A stretch of 64,000 nt of DNA from Mytilus edulis. Lineage: Eukaryota > Mollusca > Bivalvia > Mytilida > Mytilidae. The stretch covers positions 14,978,867 to 15,042,866 of the forward strand of contig NC_092348.1 of the NCBI RefSeq assembly GCF_963676685.1. Direction: 5' to 3'. Position numbers and translations under genes: made by a program. Shown here piece after piece: positions 48,120 through 60,540 of the stretch. How positions within the stretch are numbered: the first letter of the stretch is position 1; the number at the start of each line of letters is the position of its first letter. The notes beneath the pieces were generated by a model. That model saw only the letters and a list, made by a program, of their open reading frames with translations, had not been told where the DNA came from and searched no databases.

Positions 48120-51100
48120 TTAATTCCAACCACTACTGCGACTACTACTACTGCCCCCACCCCAGCCACTGTACCCTCCTGTCTGACTCGTACTGTATGT
48201 TCCACTAGAACTGCCTGTGTCATATCCTGTTGAAGTTCCCCAACCACTGTAAGATCTGTTGCTGTCAGACTTTGAACCAAGCGTTCCTCCGTATCCTGGA
48301 CCCAAATCAGCACCCCCTGCATTCTGTGAAGGCATACCACCCCAACCCCCTTGTGCCTGTCCAGAAAGGACAGCCTGTGCTGCAGCCAACATGGCAGAGT
48401 TTAAGAAATTCATTCCATTCATTCCCACTGGCTCATTTATTCCAGTCATAGGTTGATCTCTGTGGTCATCTCTGGATTTCCTCATACGACCATCTCTTTC
48501 TCCTCTACGGTCATATCGTTCCCTTTCTCTATCCCTATCATCCCTTCTATAATCCCTCCCCCTATCCCCTCTGTGATCACCACCCCTGTCCCGTCTATGA
48601 TCATCTCCTCTATCTCCACGCTCCCTATCTCTAGATGGTGTCTTTGGATCAGCAATACTGACATGGACACTGCAACCTTTGATAATATGGTCCTCTCCAC
48701 ACAAAGCAGTTGCAACATCAGGTTCTCCAAATGTTACAAATCCAAAAGCTCTAAAGGGTTTGGGAATAAAAGCATCTACTACAGAACCAAACTTAGAGAA
48801 ATATTGATGAAGATCATCTGTGTTGATACCTTCAGATATTCTGGCCACAAATATCTTCCTGGATTGTGTCTGTTGTCCAGCCTCCTGTAACAAGAACATC
48901 ATTTTAATTATATAATATTAGAAGGGATGACAGCATTCAAGTCTCTCAAATAATCAGATCATGAAAACAACATATTTACATGTACATGTTTTACTTCTAC
49001 GTATTGCATTGTAATCTCCTATTATCACTAGGTTTATTTTAACTTTAAAATAATATTTGGTCACTTTGCACAAAATAAATCTTACATTATTTCTGGCGTT
49101 AAAACTTAGTTTTGAAATAATAGCAATAACCAGGTGCTCTGCAGGGCACAGCTTTATACGACCGCAGAGGTCGAACCCTGAACAGTTGGGACAAGTATGG
49201 ACAAAACATTCAAGCGTGATACAGCTCTGAATTTGGATTGTGATCAAATTTTTGACATTACATGGTTTTTTTTACACAAAACAAATGTCAAGATTTTACA
49301 AATCAATTAAAGACTTCTTCTTCAAACTTATTTAAATCTAAAATTAAATAGTTGACACAGCATACATGTAGGTTTCTGACACAGAATGAATGAACTTAAA
49401 AATTTTTTTTTGCCTTTAAGCAATTCACTATGCTGTTGTATATTAGTCCTCTCAAAAAAATGTTTGAAGAAATTTCTTTTTATTTATGAAATCTGAAATG
49501 AGAAAAATTTAACCCCCCCCCCCCCCCCCCATTTTTTTTCACATCCCCGTTTCCCTTTTTCCAAACTGATATCAATTCAAATTTCTAATGGAGTTTGCAA
49601 CAATAACTACTCTTTTAAATACATCATAAAATATTAAAATGTAAAGTAAAGTGCTTGTTATCACTGAATGGTAAAGATTGGTTGGTAGTAAAAGTGAATA
49701 TACATTGTTTATTGTATAAAACAATAAAAAAAACTTCATCAGCAACATTCTATATTGGCAAATTTCCAATGAAGTTATTTACATAAAGTTATTGGCAAAT
49801 AAAAATAGAAAATGACATCATAGTCATGTCTGGCAAATGTCCAACATACCTTTTCTAAAAACATTTTAGATAAGATAAGGAAAAAAAGCTTCATCAGCAA
49901 CATTTTATATTGGCAAATTTCCAATGAAGTTATTTACATAAAGTTATTGGCAAATCTTGCTATTGTGCAATACTGTGCAATTGAAAATTTCTTGCTATTG
50001 CACAATACTTGATATGGAATCCTGATTTGAACCAACTTGAAAACTGGGCCCATAATCAAAAATCAAAGTACATGTTTAGATAAAGCATATCAAATAAGCC
50101 CAAGAATTTAATTTTTGTTAAAATCAAACTTAGTTTAATTTTGGACCCTTTGGACCTTAATGTAGACCAATTTGAAAATGGGACCAAAAATTAAGAATCT
50201 ACATACATAGTTAGATTCAGCATATCAAAGAACCCCAATTATTCAATTTTTGATGAAATCACACAAAGTTCAATTTTGGACCCTTTGGGCCCCTTATTCC
50301 TAAACTGTTATGACCAAAACTCCCAAAATCTAACCCAACCTTCCTTTTATGGTCATAAACCTTGTGTTTTAATTTCATTGATTTCTATTTACTTATACTA
50401 AAGTTATTGTGCGAAAACCAAGAATAATGCTTATTTCGGCCCTTTTTTGGCCCTTAATTCCTAAACTGTTAAAACCAAAACTCCCAAAATCAATCCCAAC
50501 CGTCCTTTTGTGGTCATAAACCTTGTGTCAAAATTCCATAGATTTCTATTCAGGGCTATTCCAGAAAAAAATGTATGGGGGGGTTGGAAGGCAGTTTTTG
50601 TCAGCACCCGTCACCCAGACAATTGTAATTGAGAATTATAGTGCATTATAGTGTGAAAAGTTGCTCTGATACCCATCACCCATGAATTATTAATATAAAG
50701 TGCCTTCCAACCTCCCCATACATTTTTTTCTGGAATAGCCCTCACTTAAACTAAAGTTATAGTGCGAAAACCAAGAAAATGCTTATTTGGGCCCTTTTTG
50801 GCCCCTAATTCCTAAAATGTTGGAACCAAAACTCCCAAAATCAATCCCAACCTTCCTTTTGTGGTCATAAACCTTGTGTTAAAATTTCATTGATTTCTAT
50901 TCACTTTTACTAAAGTTAGAGTGCGAAAACTAAAAGTATTCGGACGACGACGACGACGACGCCAACGTGATAGCAATATACGACCAAAAAATTAAAATTT
51001 TTGCGGTCGTATAAAAATGCAACAAAAAATACAACAGATAAAATCAGAACTTATAGTCGATAACACCTAATAAAGAGTCCACCGACAATTTAGGGAATGT

Positions 51101-54100
51101 AACTTATTTGTAGATTTTATCTTTCTTATCCTTTTTGCCTCATTAAGTTTTATCCATCTATTACAGTTTCAGATTACCCTGTTGGCAAAACTGCAAAAAA
51201 TTGTAAAATTGTCAATGAAGGGGACGGGCAATTACTCAAATAAGGAGTGGACTGACAATTTTAGCCGTATTGACTTATTTGTAAATTTTGTCTGTCTTGC
51301 TGACCATTTTTGCTACATAATGATCAAGTTTATGTCTTTCTATCCTAATTTTCTAAATAAAAGTTTGAAATCAAAGTGCTTGTGAGCAATGAAGAATAAA
51401 TAGGTACTGTCAAGTTGCTTTCATTTTGTGATTTTGTAAATGTTTAAATAAAACAATGAATTGTGTTTTGCTATGGTGGCAGGTACAGTCCAGTGTTCTC
51501 TCCAAAGCCTTTTAGCATCATGGTTATGTGATGCTATAATTTTATATGTGATGCTATCTGAATTGGTTTTCCTATAGGTTATGTTATGGATGTGATGCTA
51601 TAATTTTAGAAACAAGATGGTATTCTAATTTCCCCTGTTCACCAGGATGCTATATGAAATATCTGGGGAGAACACTGTACCAGTTTTGGTGTACCAGAAC
51701 ATGTGTCCCACGCAGAAATTTTGTTATAGTTAAGCATATGGACTAAAAAAATAAATGAATGTAAATTCTAGGCAAGTGTACTACACAAGTAAGTAGTTGC
51801 ATACACAGATTGGGGATTTCCTTCACACATGGGTCCAATTAGATGTCACAATGGTGGTCTCCTCACTTAACGGCATCCAATCAAAGTGGGGAAAATATTC
51901 ATTTTTCTGTAAACAAAAATATCTTGAGATTTTGATGGTAAGGAAAGGTTCGGACAAGGCTCTAATTCACTAGATATCCATTTTCTCTTGAATTTTGCCT
52001 AAAATTCTTGTCAGCTTTAAGCAGAATTCTGCATGTGAGAATTAGATTGGTATGAGAACATCACATTTTTTGCCTTATTTGCAATGCATTTATAAATTTT
52101 TAAATCTCCATGCTGGACAGACACCCAAATTTAAAGGTTTTCTATATATAATTTACATAAGCACGCACACATCTTAGTTCCTTGAAACCATACATTTTAT
52201 TTGTATATAATCTTGAATGAATTTTCAAGAAAATAAAATCATAAATCCATGAAATTCTAAAGATTTATAGTAAAATAACTGGTTTCTGCCACCTATGCCA
52301 GTTAAATAAAAAAGTTGGAGTTATCTTCCTTTGTTCAAAAGTTCAGCCTTTTTTGTATATCAGATTTTATCACAATGCATTACTTCAATCTGTTGTAAAA
52401 TTTATAACAAAAATAATTTCTTGGCAAGTATCGTAATTCAAATTTATACATGTGACATACATTGTAAATAAAATATTAAAATGTATCTAACATATTATCA
52501 ATAAATTGCATTACATTGACTAGATAGAATCATTGGACATATTTTTTTCTTCGACTAAATACTCAAATGATGATCTTGTTTTTGATTTTGACCCAGTAGT
52601 TTTTGAGGGATGATCTTTGTAAAAGAAAATGGACGACAATAAAAGATGAAAACAACAGTAGACAAGACACCAAGTGATGGGAAAAGATCACAGTAGAAAC
52701 AGATGTAAACAATCCAAATATACCAACTTATCAATTTATTTTTCATTTATAAAGAGTTCCGAATCTTTTGTTTAATTTCAACTGGATAACAGCTGCCTGT
52801 CTATAATGGAGTAAGACACAATACTTTCCTTCTCTATTAACCTAGGTATCACTTTATCGAAATTGTTTTCAAAATTGCAGCACTGTAGAAAACACACTCA
52901 TGAACTTTATAATATAGAGACTGTTCGGGGCCACTGGTTAAAATCTCTAAGCATGAACTTAAACTCACAAAACTATTCATAATGATAAAAATTTCAAGAA
53001 TCCTGATTTTGACTTACATTAGAGTTTGGTATATTGACTTCACACCATCTTCCGTCAATCATGTGTCTCTGTTGTGCCAAGCAATTCAGTTGAGCATCAT
53101 GATCATGGAACCTTATAAATCCAAAGCCTTTTGACTTTTGTGTCCATGGATCAATTTTCACCTATAATGAGTTTTAAAAAGACAATACATGGTACATAAA
53201 ATTATGTTATGCTTTATAAAAGGTATCATATCTTGATACATGTAAATGTGTACAGTATTATACATTTGTGATTACTTTGATCCACCCTTAATCATTCAAA
53301 TAGCATTTCAGTAAAAGCAGACATCACACCACATCTTCCTATATCTATCAATACAAATTGTGCTGAATACTTAATTGTTATTTAGATATATGTTTCTTAT
53401 CAACATGATCAAAGTACTTGTTATGCCTTTTTTGGTTTGAAGTCCTTTTGTACTTCATAGACATTTTCTATTGACACTTTTTTATGATCAGATCGCAAGT
53501 AACTACAGCAGTGTTATCTGTCCATTCTTCTACAAAAAGCATTGTTAAATCTTGAAGATACAGAATATCCTCTTGTTAACAGGGTGTGAAAAATAATGTA
53601 CCTGCTGACCCTCCCATTACAACTTCCATGCCAAGTAAACAAACAATAATTAGAAAACTTTTTTTTATAGTAGTTTCTATGTTCCATTTATATTAATCAA
53701 AATCATTACTGCTAGTTCAACGTCGAACGAGATACAATATATTTATGCACATGTAAATTTATAAGTGTATGTTAACTAGTATATTATGTTTGTTCACTTA
53801 TAAATGATAGTGAAAAAAATGGTTTATTGATACAATTATATAAAGTATGTTCCCTATTGGAATTTTGAAAACAAGGACACTTATAAATGCACAAATTAAA
53901 CCAGCCTTTACACTGCTTATTACATGTAGTTTATTCAAAATTGCTGCATATCTTAGTTTACATTCAATTTAAAACTAACCTGTGCTAAAACCAATTCTCC
54001 ATACTTTGAAAAATAGGTTTTTAGGTCTTCTTCTGTACTTTTGTAAGGCAGACCCAATACAATCAAATCACTGCACTTTTTCTCTAACTTCACAGTTTTT

Positions 54101-55846
54101 GCTGAAGGGTTTTCTGTTTGTTCTTCTCCTTTTCTTTTGTTATCTAAAACATTAGAATATTAATGAAATGCTTATAACACTTTCAGGGTTTACATTTTTA
54201 TACAAAAATAACATGTACATGTAAAAAATCTCAAAAAAAATCTTCAGAAGTTCAACATGTTCAAATGTTTACAAAAATGTTGAGATTATTACAGTCTGCG
54301 CAATAAACTTAATATCAAAACTTGTCCATATATGACTATATAAAATCATTAAACATGTTAAACCAGTCAATGATCAATATTTTCTAGTCTGGGCATACAG
54401 CCTTGCCATACTATTTGTCCAATTTCTGTAATGTACATGTACCTTATATACAAATGTATGCATTCACTAAAATACATGAAATTAACTGAAACACATAAAT
54501 CAATACATTTTCTGAAAAATCAACATTAGTTTGTACTGCATAAATTATGCAGTACAAACTAATGTTGATTTTAAATTTACATCTAACAGTATTCGTCCAT
54601 ACCAATTGTAAACAAATAAAGTTGCCTCGCAGGCCTCCATATTTTTTGAAAATTTAGTGTTCCCTCCAAGAACTGGTTTGGGAACAACATAACAATTTCA
54701 AGTTTATTTACAATTGACACAGTGTGTATATGTTAAGTATGTTTAGATGAACATATGTTCCAATAAATGTAGTTTAGGACTTTAATCATTATCAGTGATA
54801 TTGTTTGCCTTAAATTACAATACCGGAGAATAAAGGCTTTATCCCCTGGAGAAGAATCCCAATTTGAATAAAAAATGGCCTAAAATTATTCCCAAAAAGA
54901 CAACTTTTTTCCCAAACAGTGCAGTCTCAGTAGTAATTGTGCATGAATACATACCAAAAAACACTCATTTATACATTTTCATGCCTAAAATGACTATATT
55001 TGCAGATTTGAGGATCTATTTATGTATCATCACTTACAATAAGGGGTCTTATTTCAAATGAGGGTTTACCTCTTTAAAGGGGTCTGCAAATTGAAGTTCC
55101 AGTCAAGTTCATGGTTTATTATAAATTTCCCAATTTGATAAAAATGACGCATATTTTCCCAATAAAAAGGGTACAGGTAGTTTTGAAAAAAGCTAACAAT
55201 ATGACTGTTAAATTTATACATTGAACATGTAGGGGAGGTTATGAAGTGTCCTATATTTTGACTTTAGTGGAACCTTAAAAACAAATCATTAATTCCAAAA
55301 AAGAATCCAAATTACAATGTAAGTTGGGTGCTTGCCTTAATGTTAATACAAACAAACATGATAAACTGTGAGTTATCCACGAGTTATCAGTATTTATTTC
55401 AGTTTTGAATGGAATGAAAGTAAATTTATCATAATAAAGGGGTATAACGCTTGTTAAATCTTAAAAAGTTTTAGAGGAAAAGGCTTAAGTTGGTTTAGTG
55501 GTCTAAAACAGTCAACCAAAAATTTAAATTAATATCAAAATACAGTTCGATTCTCTATCATGTCTATTTGTCATCTGGAAACCCAAAACATTATTCTTGA
55601 GTAAGCACCTTTAGGGAATACTACAATGTAAACATGGTCTCCCCAGTGATTATCTGGAGGATACAATAGCCCTTCGCTTAGTCGAACACCACGGAAATTT
55701 CCGGTTGATGGATTTCTGTATTTTAGTCCACAGGCCCCTGGGTACTGCGCTGCTAATGTTGAAAGAAGGAGAGTGCCATCCGTTTCACTCGGTATTTCAA
55801 TTGGTTCATCATGTTCATCTTCACTAACTTGAATATACTGTGTCAT
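48120..55846 (-). CDS. TARDBP: TDP-43 (TAR DNA-binding protein), complete gene, 4 coding exons
   Basis: Nuclear RNA-binding protein that binds UG-rich RNA and controls splicing and RNA stability. Coding exons: 55846-55609, 54143-53980, 53161-53018 and 48884-48120. All junctions are GT/AG and in phase; 436 residues (human 414). Visible: N-terminal oligomerisation domain 1-79 ([39 protein letters not shown]); basic NLS-like KRK (82-84) with KTVKLEKK (95-102); RRM1 about 104-176 with LIVLGL and KGFGFIRF, keeping Phe147 and Phe149, while human Trp113 is Tyr here; RRM2 about 191-263 with KIFVAR and RAFGFVTF, keeping Phe194, Phe229 and Phe231; an Arg/Asp-rich block 266-325; the conserved helix [19 protein letters not shown] (about 340-358); and a Gly/Ser-rich tail ending SSGWN. 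The start matches the family N-terminus. A minus-strand ATTAAA near 48003-47998 is a possible poly(A) signal. Confidence 0.97.
49130..51015. mobile_element. Dispersed element with TTTATACGACCGCA inverted ends, TDP-43 intron 3
   Basis: The left end reads CAGGTGCTCTGCAGGGCACA then CTTTATACGACCGCAGAGG. The right end reads AATTTTTGCGGTCGTATAAA. This makes a 14-base inverted repeat TTTATACGACCGCA/TGCGGTCGTATAAA. The interior has a C run (49513-49530), a duplicated ~70-base block (49735-49800 and 49890-49955), three copies of a ~300-base unit with CCCAAAATCAATCCCAACC-type text and GGCCC(T)TTTTTGG words, and a (GAC)n run at 50943-50960. No ORF. I recognise it as a very common mussel repeat. Confidence 0.75.
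50553..50741. mobile_element. Nested 189-bp MITE with TIRs and 3-bp TCA duplication
   Basis: Terminal inverted repeats begin GGGCTATTCCAGAAAAAAAT and continue through GTATGGGG and GGTTGGAAGGCA, about 42 bases at each end. The insertion splits GATTTCTATTCAC...TTAAACTAAAG. Two uninterrupted paralogous units of the host element (near 50385 and 50895) show the empty site, giving a TCA target duplication (50550-50552 and 50742-50744). TIRs starting GGG with a 3-base duplication suggest PIF/Harbinger-type origin (inference). Confidence 0.75.
54516..54572. repeat. Perfect 57-bp palindrome in TDP-43 intron 1
   Basis: Arms of 28 bases (54516-54543 and 54545-54572) around a single central A. The left arm begins AAAATCAACATTAG and ends GTACTGCATAA; the right arm is its exact reverse complement. 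It could form a hairpin in RNA or a cruciform in DNA. No flanking duplication recognised. Confidence 0.95.
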
Positions 55847-58440
55847 TTTCGTGTTATTATCTGTCTTAAGAAACGAATATTTCCTTCAAAACAGTTGACG
55901 CCACGCCAAAAATTGTCAATTTGTCGAAATCCTGCAATCTTTGTCTAAAAGTTCTTTTTTTGGGCTTAAGAAATTAACTATTTTTTAAACGCCTTAATGA
56001 CCCTCAAATCTGGTGTAGTTTAATACCAAAGTATATGAAGAAAAGTAACGTATAATAACGGACTTCATTTTAAAGGGTATTAATATGATATATTGGAAAG
56101 AGCCTGCCAACACTTACAGAGTCTTGATTCATATACAAATACATTCAACTGCAACTCGATTTTTGCAAAAATCGTCAGTTAACAACAATAATAAAATGCT
56201 GATCAATATCAAAAGATTTAAGCAACTAAAATCATAATATATTGAAATAAAGATAAGCTTAATATTTGGAAATATTGGAAATATACAGAAGGTATACTGA
56301 TCTATACTTACTTAAGAAGATGATGTAGACACCCTTTTTTTCCGACAAAAATATATAGGAACTTCATCAAACATACTGAATAAAATCATAGCCCTACTGC
56401 TTAGGGACTGCTTACTAGCGAAATATTAAATTAGAAGCCGCAGGGCCAATAAATTTACAAAGCATACTAAATGATCCATTCCGACCAGACATCTCCCCCG
56501 TAAGGAGCCTGAATTCGACAAAACAAAACCCATAACATATATATCTATCAGAAAAAAAAACCACTCATAATAGATTGGAAGAGCACGGACATGTCTGAAC
56601 CCACACAAGGCTGCTATAGACACTGAGACAGCAGGTAAATTTAAGCCAGTGGAGTAATTTTAATGATCTTTAATGCACGGTATTTTGTGACAACCTGTTA
56701 CCATGTCTGCATGACTTAGTTCTGTTTATCACGGTAAAGATTTTAGATATAATCAGAAGACAGTAATGGACTTCTTATGTAGTGTTATAGATATTCCATA
56801 TTATACAGTTATACATAAGACTCAAACATCAGCATATGGCTAGAACTCCTTTAAAAAAGAGGCGAAAGATATTCAAAATGATTTGACTTGAAAAAAATAT
56901 GAATGTTGTTTAAACATGTTAAATCTAAAGAATGTATGTTTGTAAATATTGCTATGTTGGTCGTGGTTACAATTATGATTTTAACTTCACCACTTGGAAC
57001 TCTTTGTTTTTAATTAATACCGTGGCTTCCTTGTGAGAAGCAACCCCTCTATGACAGAAAATCAATAAACGACAAACAACAGTCTACAAACACACAACAT
57101 ACGTAAGGCCTTGAAAACTAAAGATTAACCAATATGGATACAGTTTTTAGGTCTGATAGCATATCGTACCATCCAGGAGATATATATGTCGTGTACAAGT
57201 TGCAATTTTTTACATGTTATAATATTGTACATGTTAAAACTCTTACAATGCAAAAATACAAGTAAAAATATGTTCAAAAGAATCTCGTACATGTTATAAG
57301 ATGTACTAAATATTGCTCATAAATGATTTGAATTTGTACAAAATGTGAAATAAATTGAAACAAAGCAGAATATACATTTGAAATTGATGAATAATTGAGA
57401 ACAATAATTAAAAGATTAGAACCCCTTTTGAGCACAGTAATCACAAAGTTTAAGAAATGTATTTATTGCATCACAGATTATGTTGGCGTTTTCAAGTCAT
57501 TGTATGGTTTGTGCAGTTTACCGTGGTCTATAACAGTGTGAAGCTGTTTATACATAATATACATTACATATACCCAATATGCAGCCTGGCGCTGCTGGAA
57601 TATGGCTACATAGAAATAGAAAGTTCAAAATTGGGAAGCAAATCATCTCTTTTGTCGAAAAGTTTTGTTTTCAACCGATCCTCATTGATGCAGACTTAAC
57701 TGTATCTGTTGTCATGTATCTGAGTGAATTTCGATGGGATAGATGCGTTTAATAGTCACCAAATTTTAAATTATTTAGCCAGAGAACATATCGCAGCTGC
57801 ATTTTAATTGAAAGATGACATGACCTGATGATTCAAGAAAACTTGTTATGTTGCTGTTCGTTAACTTATATTAGTAAGTCGTGGAATGGAAATGCACGTA
57901 ACTGCAAAGTTTATGTATACTCGTAACTTTTTTCTCTCTCCTGTTTATATCATATATATCCCTCTTTATCATTTTTCATTATTATTGATTATTATGCATG
58001 CACCAACTTCTAAATATGAGTAGCTTTATATTCACATGTTTAACACACACACTAAGGTAAATACCAAGCGGAGGGCGATTTTTTTTCTCACTCCAGTGCC
58101 CTCGTAATAACTAGAGAAGACTAGTTTTCTAAGAGAACAAAATTATTAACCTAGATTTGAAATAACCATTCTTCCCAAAGTTTTCTGCTTACACAAGGAA
58201 TGATAACGAAGACAAAACATTTTTATCTCTCATGTGTGATTTTTCAAGACAAAATGCTTAATACTGATTAACGACTCCGGCAAGTTTACACTCCTATCTG
58301 GGAGTCTACTCCCGAATCTGGAAGAAGAATTTTTCTGTTATTGGTGAAAGTGTCAATGGTACCTTTAGAGTTATCTCTCTTTATCCAACAAGCTAACATC
58401 TCTTCAAAATGTTTTATTATAACTGTACAGGCCTTAATTT

Positions 58441-59530
58441 AACAAGAGTGCACACGCTGAAATGTCTCGCCTTCTTTACTAATCATTGATATTATGTTGG
58501 TAGTCCTAAATAGAAAGCTTTATTACAACTGTCACATAAACTTAACATTAACCAAGATAACTAAACAAAGACAAATGAACCATGGAAATGAGGTCAAGGT
58601 CAAATGAACCATACCAGGCAGACATGTACAGCTAAAAATGCTTCCATACAACAAATATAGTTGACCTTTTGCTTATAGTTAAGAAAAATAGACCAAAACA
58701 CAAAAAACTTAACACTGAGCAATGAGCCATGAAAATGAGGTCGAGGTCAAATAAAACTTGCGCGACTGACATATAGATCATAAAATATTTCCATACACCA
58801 AATATAGTTGACCTATTTCATATAGTATTAGATAAAAAGACAAAAACTCAAAAACTTAACTTTGACCACTTAACCATGAAAATGAGGTTAAGGTCAGATG
58901 ACATCTGCCGCTAGACATGTACACCTTACAATCATTCCATACAACAAATATAGTAGACCTATTGCATAAAGTATGAGAAAAACAGATCAAAACACAAAAA
59001 CTCAAATATAACCACTGAACCATGAAAATAAGGTCAAGGTCAAATGACACCTGTCAGTTGGACATGTACACCACTACATCTTACAGTGCTTCCATACACC
59101 GAATATACTAGACCTATTGCTTATAGTGTCTGAGATATGGACTTGACCACCAAAACTTAATCTTGTTTACTGATCCATTAAATGAGGTCGAGGTCAAGTG
59201 AAAACTGTCTGACGGGCATGAAGACCTTGCAAGGTACGCACATACCAAATAAAACTATCCTATTACTTATAATAAGAGAGAATTCAACATTACAAAAAAA
59301 CTGAACTTTTTTTTCAGGTGGTCACTGAACCCTGAAAATGAGGTCAAGGACATTGAACATTGACTGACGGAAACTTCGTAACACAAGGCATCTATATACA
59401 AAGTATGAAGCATCCAGGTCTTCCACACTATAAAATATTAATCTTTTAAGAAGTTAGCTAACACCGCCGCCGGATCACTATCCCTATGTCGAGCTTTCTG
59501 CAACAAAAGTTGCAGGCTCGAGAAAAATGA
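58441..59530 (+). repeat. Dispersed element built of six ~147-bp monomers with a 3' hairpin
   Basis: Starts AACAAGAGTGCACACGCTGA, then AATGTCTCGCC. Six monomers are marked by ACCATGAAAATGAGGTCAAG-like words near 58578, 58726, 58872, 59018, 59172 and 59328 (spacing 146-157). Each also has GACATGTACA and CCATACACCAAATATAG words. It ends in a hairpin: CGAGC-TTT-CTGCAAC-AAAA-GTTGCAG-GCTCG (about 59490-59520). No coding capacity. A hairpin-ended non-autonomous element (Helitron-like) is one reading; no CTRR terminus was confirmed. Confidence 0.7.
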
Positions 59531-59987
59531 TCATTGTGAGCGGAATGAAAAAGAGTTCAATGAAAGTTTGAACGAACGTGTTTTTTGTTTAAGCAGCTGT
59601 TTTTGCTTTTTCAGTTACAACTTCGATGTGCTTACAATTAAGATTTAAATAGCATCGATTCGTTTATTCATCATAACCGAAGTGAAATCACAGATCATCT
59701 CATTCTTTCATTGATCATACCAGACTTATAAATTCGCTTATACCTACAAAAAATAAAATAAAGTGCTTTGTATATCTTTTTTAATTTTGCAAGCTTTTTG
59801 TGTGTTAAATCTTGAGTGTCGATTAAGAGTATTTCTCAATACGTATTGGCAGTCCAAAAAAGGAAAATCAATAATAGGGGACGAAAAATCGTTCCTTTTG
59901 TCGTGAATTTATAAGTCTGGGAAAAAAGTTAGCGTTTAAATTTGATTTATTTAAGTTTCTTTTGGTAAATTTCGGCTGTATAGAAAA

Positions 59988-60540
59988 TTATTGATTATTT
60001 AACGAAAAAACATCATCAAGAAAACGGTAAGTGATGTTGAATTTGTCAATGAAATGCAATTTTGACGTGTCTTTACTGAGTTTAGTCATAAATTTTGATT
60101 CATAACTGTACACAAATAAGTCTGCTATTAAAGGGGCGCAATTAGTGCCCATAGGAATACCTACAATCTGCAGATAAGTTGTGTTGCCAAAACGTAGATA
60201 AATATTAGTAAGGAGAAAATTAGCAGCTTCAATCTTCTCATCACACCTCCAGTAAGTATATCTAGCATATCTACCTTTCTCATTAGTGAAGAAGGCTTTA
60301 AATGAGTTACAGCAAATATATTTGCGTTCAGATTTACCAAACAACCATTTAATTAAATATGACACCTTTTGATGTATGATATTGTGTGGAGGTGTAGTGT
60401 AAAGAGTTGAAAAGTTAGAACTATCAACAAAATCGTCAAAAAGACCACCAAAAGCAAACAATGTATCGAAAACATCCAAAGAATATTCCAAACTCCGAAA
60501 ATAGTTAATTCCACTATTTTTATATATTTTATTACAAACG
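59988..60540 (-). pseudogene. Reverse-transcriptase fragment, possibly Penelope-like
   Basis: The minus-strand frame is open for at least 167 codons, with further matching residues (NSGINYFRS) before its first Met. RT landmarks: FSTLYTTPPHNIIHQKV, a central IVGIPMGTNCAPLIADLFVY (motif with G.PMG), and the catalytic box YRFLDDVFSLNN (F-x-DD in place of YxDD). It stops just after the catalytic box, so the thumb and any endonuclease are missing. Related RTs with GIPMGTNCAPL are common in bivalve genomes. The assignment to Penelope-like elements is tentative. Confidence 0.7.

Larger units (their letters stand above)
48885..53017 (-). other. TDP-43 intron 3, repeat-bearing
   Basis: The 4.1-kb intron splits RRM1 from RRM2. 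Its left half is almost entirely one dispersed element (49130-51015) with a nested MITE. The right half (51.0-53.0 kb) is AT-rich, with no recognisable exon. A GTGATGCTAT-type word recurs near 51527-51660. Confidence 0.8.

Noticed and set aside
48453..48890. 145-codon plus-strand frame (and 48230-48456 frames) opposite TDP-43 exon 4
   Set aside because: Antisense of the Arg/Asp-rich and RRM2 coding sequence; the Ser/Ile/Pro-rich composition is a mirror effect.
57457..57699. 80-codon plus-strand frame upstream of TDP-43
   Set aside because: No recognisable domain, no supporting splice context, and composition like the surrounding AT-rich DNA.
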